Below, piece by piece: positions 55,823 to 64,000 of a stretch of 64,000 nucleotides of DNA (the first letter of the stretch is position 1; the number at the start of each line of letters is the position of its first letter). Location of the stretch: NCBI GenBank assembly GCA_022605405.1, contig JABYQQ010000014.1:558001-622000 (forward strand), in the 5' to 3' direction. The translations under genes and the position numbers were made by a program. Below the pieces are notes generated by a model. The model did not search any database. It was not told where the DNA came from and saw only the letters and a program-made list of their open reading frames with translations. The DNA is from Earliella scabrosa (Eukaryota; Basidiomycota; Agaricomycetes; Polyporales; Polyporaceae).

Positions 55823-56568
55823 ATGGGTCCGACAAGCGAGCAGGTTCTGGAGGTTGCTCGTAACGCTATCGAGATCTTTGAACGGAACGGTTTGAAGTGC
55901 TGCCTCGTCGGCAGCGTGGCCAGCTATCTATACGGAGTGGAACGCACGCCCAGTGTGAGTATCGATCATTCCTACGTTCGTCGTACAATTTGTGACTCCG
56001 TGCTTAGGACGTAGATCTCGTCGTTCTCTCAACCAGCTATGACCAGGAGAGCCTGAAGCGCATCCTTGTCCGTGAGGACAAGCGATTCTACCTTGTCCCG
56101 TCCAAGAGCCTCCGTGCGACTTACAAGGTGCTGTGGTACAGCCTCTCAAACTCCAGCAGCACATACTCCTACCACAGCCCCTTGTTCGATTGCAAGGTCG
56201 ATATACTCACTCCTGGCGTCATGAACATTCCGAACGTTCCCCCCGGGAATATCACCACGATCTCGAAGTTCCCCCTCATGCCTCTCCTCCCTCAGCTCCT
56301 TCTGAAGCTCCAGGCGTGGCAGGATCATCGGTTGTCGCGCAGGTCGGACTTTCGGGCGAAGGGGTCCACCGACATCGCGGACATCGATGCGCTTCTCGAG
56401 ATTGCAGCGAAGAGCGGCGTGCGAGTGCGTGCCGAGGAATCGCTGTGGGTACCACGTTCTATGATCGTGGCGGCCGAATCGAGGGTGCGATCCTACACCG
56501 TATTTGCGTCCACACGGAGCACAGCCGGGTTCAAGAAGCTCGGCTTCACGGTCGCTACTCCGAGATGA
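55823..56568 (+). CDS. Small nucleotidyltransferase-fold protein (copy 2)
   Basis: Exon 1 is 55823-55954 and exon 2 56008-56568 (53-bp intron, GTGAGT/TTAG), giving 230 residues. The intron sits at the same codon as in the copy at 37475-38229, and exon 1 is 132 nt in both. GSVASYLYG, DVDLVVLST and DCKVDILTPG supply the nucleotidyltransferase G-S and three acidic positions. LLLKLQAWQDHRLSRRSDF and DIADIDALLEIA match the paralog. The end is ARG/LYS-rich (TAGFKKLGF). Same strand as copy 1, 18 kb away, with F-box genes and the copia element between. The duplication predates the copia insertion. Confidence 0.8.
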
Positions 56569-56860
56569 GGTACGCGTGATTTTGCAGCGGTTGCAAGTCA
56601 CAACTCACGACTTTGATGATAGACTCGGATAGGGTCTGTGCCATCGACTTCTAAGTTCTATAGAATCACAGTAACAATGAAGAGGGGGATGACGTGCAGA
56701 TGCTAATGCACATTGTACTCATAGGTGTACTAGAGCATTATGGTCCATTGCAGGAATGTCAGTGTAGTTCGGAGCAAGTCGGGCCTGTCGGATTTGTCGG
56801 AAACGTATGATAGCACCGCCACAACGACATCAAATTTTCTCCCCGCTACCAACCACCACG

Positions 56861-58158
56861 ATGACGCTCCTCCGGTTCCCAATCTGGTCTGCGCACTCTC
56901 TCTTAGCCACCTCGGGACGCAACTTCACCCATTCTGCCATTCGTCGCGGGACAGAGAGCGCGCTGGTCTACAACGGGCGCTCATATCCTTACGTCTGGCT
57001 TCGCGACGCTTGCCAGTGTCCCTCGTGTCTGCACCCCTCGACTCGTCAGAAGCTTCATCGAACATCCGACATCCCCTTTCGTGTGAAACCGGCTTCTAAT
57101 GGTGTCCAGATCTGGCAAGACGGCGTCCGTATCACCTGGGAATCAGGACATCAGTCTTACTACCCTGTGGAGCTCTTGGACCGATACGCTTCTCCGGTGT
57201 CCGTACACGCCTTTCATCGCGACGTGCAACGAGCAGAATGGGACGTCAAGCGGCTGAAGGGGGAAAGAAACCTCTATCTACCCTATGAGTCACTCAAGAC
57301 CGCTTCAGGACTTCTCTCAGCGATCACCCAGCTCACACGCTATGGCCTCCTCTTCGTCACCTCGGTTCCTAACCATAAGACGTCGAATGAAGAGTGCGAG
57401 TTGCGGACGCTTGGAGAGAAGTTTGGCGAGCTGCGCAGGACGTTCTACGGGGAGACGTGGGACGTGAAGAATATCAGGAACAGTCGCAATATCGCGTATA
57501 CCAACGTCGATCTGGGCCTGCATATGGACCTCCTGTCAGTGTACACCATAATCCCACTGCGGCAGCTCGACAGTGATGCTAAGCATATCATGACAGATAC
57601 TTCCAACACCCGCCAAGGTACCAGATTCTCCACTGTTTGCGCAATCGCGTCGAAGGCGGCACTTCAATATTCGTCGACGCCGCGCACATCGCGTCCAAGC
57701 TGCGCGTCGAGGATCCCGCGGCATTCGGTATACTCTCATCTACACCCGTAGCCTTCCACTACGTTAACGATGGGCACCACCTCCACCACTCCCATCCCAC
57801 GATCCAACTCTCCCGCTTCCCATCTCCCATTACGGGCGAGCTCTCCGTCGAGTTCATCAACTACTCTCCGCCGTTCCAAGCACCGCTCGCGATCGAGACT
57901 CCTACCGAGTTTTATCCCGCGCTAGCCAAGTTCGCGACCATGCTCGAGGATCCGGCGGTCCGGTACGAGTATCTCCTGAAGGAGGGCGACGCGGTGCTGT
58001 TTGACAACCGGAGGGTCCTCCACGCGCGCACCGCATTCACTGAGCGCGAGGCGGAGAGTAACGACGAGGAGACCAATCGGTGGCTTAAGGGTTGCTATCT
58101 CGAGGCGGACGCAGTTCTTGACCGTGGAAGAGTGCTCAGGACCAACCTTGCCGCATGA
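56861..58158 (+). CDS. Gamma-butyrobetaine / trimethyllysine dioxygenase-like protein
   Basis: An Fe(II)/2-oxoglutarate dioxygenase of the carnitine pathway family. Exon 1 is 56861-57534, the intron 57535-57596 and exon 2 57597-58158, giving 411 residues. The start at 56861 gives a basic, hydroxylated mitochondrial-type leader (LLRFPIWSAHSLLATSGRNF); an ATG 54 bp upstream is in frame too. The N-terminal DUF971-like zinc module has CQCPSCLHPSTRQK. The iron-binding H-x-D is in DLGLHMDLL just before the intron, and the distal His with the 2-oxoglutarate Arg region is in FDNRRVLHARTAF. Length and motif order fit gamma-butyrobetaine hydroxylase better than TauD. It cannot be separated from trimethyllysine hydroxylase by eye. 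Intact. Confidence 0.85.
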
Positions 58159-58330
58159 AACTCGAACGTGGTGAGTGTGTTCCGTGATAAGTTCTCAGCG
58201 CGCGTTTTACCTAGCTTCGCAGCTTCTCTCTGTCATGTAAACATAGAGTCTGAATGTTACATCCAAGACTATTCTCTTGATTGTCGATCACGAAGATCCA
58301 AGCCTTCTCAAGTTGCACATCAATAGCCTC

Positions 58331-58560
58331 TTTCACGGCAGGCATCCGCAAATGTTCCGCCAAAGAAAAGTCGTAGAAAAGGCGATTCACCGGGACACCT
58401 GTTCTATGGCACGTGATAAAATCGCAGAAAAAGCCACAAAAGTGAAACCTGTTCAAGGCATTTTCTGCAATTTTGTCACGTGCGAGAGAAAAGGTGCTCT
58501 GTAGTCGCGCTTTTCCTGCGACTTTTCTCTGGCAGAACATTGACGGATGCCCGCCGTGAA
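58331..58560. repeat. Foldback (MITE-like) element, about 105-bp arms
   Basis: 58331-58435 is an imperfect inverted repeat of 58457-58560, with a loop of about 20 bp. Both arms begin TTTCACGGC.GGCATCCG and share GAAAAGTCG and GCACGTGA.AAAAT.GCAGAAAA. It lies between the convergent 3' ends of the dioxygenase and EF-hand/ZZ genes. Arm divergence is roughly 15-20% by eye, so it is not very young. Confidence 0.85.
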
Positions 58561-58634
58561 ATTTGTAAAACAAACAGCGTGCGTGATGTCTCAGAAATAC
58601 AACTACATATACCACAGGACACAGGACAGCAAGA

Positions 58635-61600
58635 TCATGATGCTTCGGCCGCACGATGGAGAACAAGAGACTCCAGTAACTTCTCGATGCGATCCATCTG
58701 CGACGTGAGCGCGGACATCTGCGTCTCAAGAGCGGCCACCCTACTCTCGGTATCGGTGCTCTCGTCGTCGTCATCCTCATCCTCATCGTCTGGGTCTAGG
58801 CAACGGACGAGATTGTGCGTCGGCAGGTGTATGTCCCCGAAAACAATGCCGCCCTTCTCCTCGTCGCATGTCTTGCAGATGAACACGTTCGCGTCGTCTA
58901 TACAAGCCATATTAGAGGTTGACTTCGAGGGCCGATGCTCACATACCAGGGCAATCAATGCAATACCAGCACGGCTGTTCGATGCTCTCGGCACACGATA
59001 TGCAGTTGAGGATAGGCACATCGACCTCCGACTCCGCGTCGGACGAGCCGGCGGTATCCCGTCGCACGAGCTTCGTCTCCGGTTGAGTCGTCGTCTCGTC
59101 CGACTCTGAACTCTCTTCGTCTTGCCCGGAAGACTGCGACGCTCTTTCCAGCAACTTCTGGGCGCGCTCAAGCCCTGACTCCGCACTACGCAGGACCTTG
59201 CCGATCTCGCGATAATGATGGATGTCGGTTCGGATCTTGACAAAGTCATGCGAAGGAAGGTGCGGGGACTCGATGTCGTCGCGTGAGTTCACGACGGCGC
59301 CGACGCACGCCGGCTTGTCGCAGAAGTCGAATGTGAAGCGCGAGCCGCACTCCATGCAGACCATGCGCGTGCCGTAGATGTGATCCCCGCAATGATCACA
59401 CTCAATGCCGCTTGAGAGGGAGCGAGTCAGTTACGAGCTCATCGCGGAGTACTCACGAGAACGTACAAGTGTGCTGGCTTCGGACGCTGGCGGTAATCTT
59501 GGAGGACGTAGAAGCACCGCGTGTCGTCATAGGTCGCCGTGCGGTCAAGGTACGCAAACCTGTCCAAGTCGTTGTCGGTAGAGAGGTCGTCGACCTCGCG
59601 CTCAAGGAGCTCAAGGTACTCCTTCCTGATATCTCGCCGCTTCTTGAAGTGGGACCAGGACCAAAGCTTCCTCTGCGCTTCATTCCGCGCGTATGTGAGC
59701 GCGTAGCTCCACAGCGCGCGAACCTTATTCTCCTTGAACTCGGCCGGGGGCGGACGGGCAATCAGGATCTCCGGTGCGGTGCGCTTGAACCAGAACTCAT
59801 AGGGTCTCTTGTCGTCGCTGTAGCCCCACGTGCCCGACAGGGTCACGCCATCCTCGTCAAGGGTTCCCCGGAAGTACGTCTTCTTCATGCGCGCGGCATA
59901 CACTCGGGAGAAATGGTACTCGACCGAACCATCCTCTTTGGTCGTATAACCACCGAGGATCGTGAATCCGGTTCCGTGAGCCGCGACGCCACTGGCCTCG
60001 TACGTGTTTGAGTCTGCGGATGCGTGGAAGCAGAACGTCGCCATACACCCCAAAGACCAACGTTCCGCGCCTTGGAACCCGTACCATCGTCCTAGGCTAT
60101 ACGTGAAATCCCATCGTCAACATACACATCCGAGGAGAGAAGACGATCTGACTGACATCAGACGAACGTGGTCGTCCGCTTGCGCGTCGAGCTCGGTGAC
60201 GATGTCGTTCGGGACGATGTACAGGTCGTCCGCGGCAGACGGGTAGTTGAGGAGCTTGTCAACGTCGACGTTCTGCTCTTCCTTCCCGTCGTCGTACTCG
60301 ACTTCTGTGAACTCGACTTCGCGCAGTTTGGAGAGATTCCAGTACTGCGTCTCGTCGTGCCAGTAGTCGAACTGAAGCGCTTTGCGTCAACAACGAGCTT
60401 GGTGTATGATGCGACGGGCTGGACTACATACCAGTTCGCTCGCACAGTTTTTGAACTGCCGCTTCGCATCGAGGCCCTGTTGCTTGAATACAGCTAAGGC
60501 AGTATGATCCATGAGTGAGGTGGATAGGAACAGATACTCAATCACAAACCTAACAGGTCGCTATACCGGTTAGCTACCACATCCATGACGTAGAGGATAG
60601 TGTCGGCGGAGTCCCAGAGCTCGTCCTTATGAATAACCTTCGTCCGGCTGAGACGGAAGATTTCAAAGTCGCGTTTCAGCAGGAGGTACAATAGCGGAAA
60701 GATGAACTGCAGAGCAATGAGCATATAAGTGAGGAGACGAAGGAGACGGCGTCACCTTCTCGATTCGACCTGGGCCAGTGATCAGGGAGAGTGTGTCGAT
60801 GGCGTCAATGTCGTACTTGAACGTCTCCAGGCCTTCCCGCAAACGCTGCTCCTCGGCATCAACATAGCTCTGGAACCGCCCCTTGAGCGCGTCCGTCTGG
60901 GTCTTCCCCACCAGCGACGAGGTCAGGGTCGCCACTTTCTTCCAGACGGTGTCCAGGTACTGGTTGACGGCGTTCCGGTTCGCGGGGTGGATGAGCGGCC
61001 TAATCGCGAACATCTTCGCGCAGATTTCCACGATCTTTTCGCGGTATACCGTTGCTGTCATCTGCCAGCCTGCGCGATGAATCAGCATTGAGGGCAAGGA
61101 TCGTATCCAACAGGAGCACTTACCAACAGCCCAGTACGCAAGCCAATGGGGCAGACTGGTGGTAGGTCAGCGCATGAGCCTATCACGATTGAACTTGAAG
61201 AAGTTGACACGTACCTCCAATCCTTCGGCCGCGACGACGTGAACTGGTTCACCTCGGCGATCGTGATGAATCCCGAGCCGTCGTCGTCGAATGCCTCGGC
61301 GATGGCCTGCAGCCTGTTGATGGTGATGTACTCGACCGCCCACTCGTCTTGCACGTTGACACGGGATATCTGTTCTCCGACCTGAAGCCTGCGCTTCTTG
61401 TCCTCCATCTGTTGACGAAAGTAGTCGCGAAGGGCGAGCACGAAGTGACGCGCTTTCACGTGTCCAGGCCAGCGCTGCAAGATGAAGGAGCCCCGCATCA
61501 GCAGGGCTTTCGAACTCAGGCAGTGTAACTCACCATCTCCTTCCAGATATCGTGTATGTCCTGGAAGACCAGTTGAGGATCGCGCACTTTGCATAGATGG

Positions 61601-63017
61601 CTTGCACTCACCGGGTCGATGATCCGCTCGTGGGGCCCAGAGGTGAAGGCTTGAATGACGCGATCGCCCTCATGGTGCACCATCCTCTTCACCTCTTCGG
61701 CAAGCTCCCTCTGCTGCATGACGAACTTCCGCTCGAAGATCTCAAGGTTCTTGCGTATCGCGAGTTCAGGGCTGTCGAAGAGCTCCTCCTTGACAATCGA
61801 CAGCTCATCGCTCTCCACGTGGCTCTTGTGTTCGCTTCCTTCCCTGTCATTGCCCCGTTTTCCGGTATTACTGCTGTTCGCCGGCCGGAACTTCAGAAGT
61901 TCCTGCAAGGCATGATTGTTCCCCATCACCGCGGTAGGGCCGCCCTTCTTCGCGATGAGCGCCGCGAGCTCCTGCTGCTCCGGCGAGACCCACTTAGTGA
62001 AGAATTCGAGCACCATGTCGATCTTCTCGTCGATAGCCTTGAGCTGCCGGTTCGCGTCGTCCACGCCCACGCCGATGTGGATCGACAGCGCAAAAGTGAA
62101 CGCCTTGCGGCGCCGGGCGAAGGTGTCGATGAAGCCCTTGAGGGTGCTCTCCCAGGCGGAGCCCTTGATGACTTTGACGATGAGCTTCTTCTTGGAGTAC
62201 GCGTCGCAGGCGTTTGCACAGCGCTTGATGTCTTCGGCTGTCTCCTTGATGAGCTCCTGCATGCGCGCCTTGATTGTCATCCCGTCGGGTCCGATCGTCT
62301 CCTCGTCCTTGACGGAGCGGAGCCTGTCTGAACGTTAGATCGGTAACGGCGGCATGGCAAGATAGCGTACTGGAGGAGAGCCTCCATCATGTCCTTCATC
62401 TCCACAAACAGCACGGCAATCTTCTTGTCGTTATCTCGACGCTTCATGTCAAGCTCGACCACAACGCGGAACGCACCAACGGCGACTGGTACGAAGGAGA
62501 GATACTCTTAGCATCATCCCCACCCGCCGGAAGTGGAGGTAAACGCACTGCCGATGAATGGGTGCAATTTGGCCACCTCGTCCAAGGCCTTGACTAGGCC
62601 GGGTAGACCGTCGATTAGAGCATTGACTCCGTCCCGGACGAACTTCATGGTGTCGCTCTCGTAAGCGACTTTGACGGGCGAGGCATACCCTTGGGCAGTC
62701 GCCACGTCTGTCTGGAGCACATTGAGGGCAGCACCTGGGAGCTATCAGCGGACATGTCGTTGAATACGCATAGCAAACCCACCCGATTTATTGACGATCT
62801 TCAGAGAAGTGCTGTTTTGATAGTTCTGGTAACCAGAGTTGGCCCCGTTGATGGATGTAAATGCCCCGCTCAGTTTCTTGGCAATATCGAGGTCCTCATC
62901 GCTCCCGGGCTCGGGCAAGACGATGGTGGGCTGATCAGTAGAGGTTGTGAGATCGACATCGTCCTCTGTTGATTCGGGAGCTGATGCGTTCTCGCCCTTG
63001 TGGAAAAGTGAAGGCAT
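58635..63017 (-). CDS. Large EF-hand / ZZ zinc-finger protein with helical N-terminus
   Basis: A multi-exon gene of about 1,250-1,300 residues from ATG at 63017 to TGA at 58635-58637. After an acidic lead, a helical region reads VNALIDGLPGLVKALDEVAK, LHPFIG, KRRDNDKKIAVLFVEMKDMM, QELIKETAEDIKRCANACDA and ALSIHIGVGVDDANRQLKAI. Then comes a canonical EF-hand loop (DDDGSGFITIAE, calcium ligands at 1, 3, 5, 7, 9, 12), a helical middle and a beta-rich segment (FTILGGYTTKEDGSVEYHFS). Two ZZ-type zinc fingers follow (CDHCG...CMECG...CDKPAC...HLPSHDF and CISCAES...CWYCIDC...CKTCDEE...HLPTHNL), and a C-terminal coiled coil (VAALETQMSALTSQMDRIEK). The N-terminal bundle resembles signalling helical bundles found before NLR-type modules in agaricomycetes (recall, unverified). 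No damage seen. Exact role unknown. Confidence 0.8.
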
Positions 63018-63750
63018 ACTGCGGATGGATCAGTATGCAGAGTCGTCGTGACGAGAGCACAAAGCTGCTCACCATTATGTACTAGTTGGCCGCGCGGAAA
63101 CGAGGGTTGAAGTCTCGTGCCTCATGATTGCAAATACAGTGCGCGCTCGACCGAGGCATAGAAGAAACGTCATGACCGACCCATCTCCGGGTCTCAACAC
63201 AAAGATATTTGATATTGGAGTCTGAGAATCCAGGCGCTCAAACGCACGAGAACCTGTGCGTGTGGTTGACCGTGTGGTTGATCAATGATCTACCTGCTCT
63301 AGCGCGACAGATTGACATTGATATGCATGCAAGATCGGCCTAGATTGTAGTGAGAAGAGCAAAAGGGGTGCTTCCGGGTGTTCGGAGGAGGAAATTCCGA
63401 GTGCACTTGGATGGGTACCATTCACATGAAACATTCTTGCCATGTTCAGTACACTGGGCGTCATGGCAAATTTTCCCCAGGAAAATATGAGGAAAAGACG
63501 GTCTATTCCCAACATTTTCTTGACTTTTCCCCGCGGACAAACCCAAGTAAATTCACGGAAAAGTGTAGTTTTTCCATGTCTTTTCAGTACGTTTTCCGCG
63601 GGCGCTAAACATGACCGACGGGATCACGCCCTCCAGGGCTGCAGTACTTACTCGGATATAATTTACATCGGGTCCACTCCCGCTGATGCATGACGCAAAT
63701 GACCAATGTATTCATCCAAAACATATGTATGTACATCGGGTTTGACTACA
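63018..63750. other. Intergenic with TTTTCC-rich segment
   Basis: The first 250 bp should carry the promoter of the EF-hand/ZZ gene. The stretch 63460-63605 has repeated TTTTCC/GGAAAA blocks (for example CTTTTCCCCGCGG and TTTTCCGCGGG) that look like a worn repeat, without clear arms. No supported gene. Confidence 0.4.
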
Positions 63751-64000
63751 TATCTACGGCGATCGTGTGGCCCACTAGTGCGGCATGCCACATACCGCCG
63801 TCCAAGTGCGGATGCATGAAGGGGTAACCATGCTGTCGCAGACGGTGTCAGCGCATACGGGATGCAATGGAGGTAGCATAGACCTTACCCGTCGGATTAT
63901 AGAACGCGGTCTCAGGCTACATGAGAAACGACGTCAGTGGAAGTCCAGTGCGGTGCCTGGGGCGACGTACCCACTAAGCATACACGAACTGGGAGCCGAG
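63751..64000 (-). CDS. Possible 3' end of a gene running off the right edge
   Basis: Minus-strand pieces look like short exons: GSQFVYA at the edge, ETAFYNPTG before a GTAAGG donor near 63888, and HGYPFMHPHLDGGMWHAALV after a CAG acceptor near 63830, open to a TAG near 63748-63750. The phases of the last two pieces do not agree in the simplest splice model, so the structure is uncertain. I do not recognise the family. Confidence 0.3.

Noticed and set aside
59412..60011. 199-codon plus-strand frame
   Set aside because: Antisense to the beta-rich and ZZ-containing exons of the EF-hand/ZZ gene.
61597..62331. 244-codon plus-strand frame
   Set aside because: Antisense to the helical region of the EF-hand/ZZ gene, which has spliced, motif-bearing coding sequence on the minus strand.
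63460..63605. Third foldback element
   Set aside because: TTTTCC/GGAAAA blocks recur, but arms could not be aligned over more than a few bases.

Overview
The window reads as nuclear DNA of an agaricomycete (mushroom-forming basidiomycete). Genes are cut by many short introns (about 45-75 bp) with GTRNGT donors and CTRAY-like branch sites. The gene families are fungal: tail-anchored Ubc6-type E2, S10 carboxypeptidases, F-box tandem arrays, EF-hand/ZZ proteins and copia elements. No rRNA, tRNA or CRISPR array was seen.

Left part (1-34 kb), transposon-rich and decaying. A complete Helitron Rep-helicase gene (3781-10042, one intron) is flanked by two members of one unnamed family sharing an [HY]RAVIGG motif. 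A compact class I ribonucleotide reductase small subunit gene is transcribed divergently from the Helitron gene across 366 bp. Next come a multi-cysteine gene built from Zn2Cys6-like half-sites (13.3-14.7 kb), a perfect 111-bp tandem duplication, and a run of broken copies of housekeeping genes: COMPASS Swd1/RbBP5, cytosolic asparaginyl-tRNA synthetase (AsnRS), splicing factor SF3A1/Prp21 and Ubc6. SF3A1 and Ubc6 sit inside AsnRS, and SF3A1 is circularly permuted: the minus strand reads AsnRS 5' part, SF3A1 3' part, Ubc6 (opposite strand), SF3A1 5' part, AsnRS 3' part. A second cysteine-rich gene remnant follows at 32.3-33.9 kb.

Right part (34-64 kb), mostly intact genes. Two secreted S10 serine carboxypeptidases (minus) surround a small nucleotidyltransferase-fold gene, and a paralog of that gene lies 18 kb away. 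Between them are three tandem F-box paralogs. The first is broken by a young copia element (41623-48042, identical-looking 599-bp LTRs, half-tRNA-iMet primer site) and by a 1.1-kb insertion carrying a foldback repeat. The copia element is bordered by an 84-bp identical duplication of the target gene instead of the usual 5 bp. Then come a gamma-butyrobetaine-dioxygenase-like gene, another foldback element, and a long EF-hand/ZZ-zinc-finger gene with a helical N-terminus. A partial gene may run off the right edge.

Splice sites, motifs and repeat boundaries were read directly from the sequence. Family names rest on motif recall without database searches. Exon ends in decayed genes are approximate.
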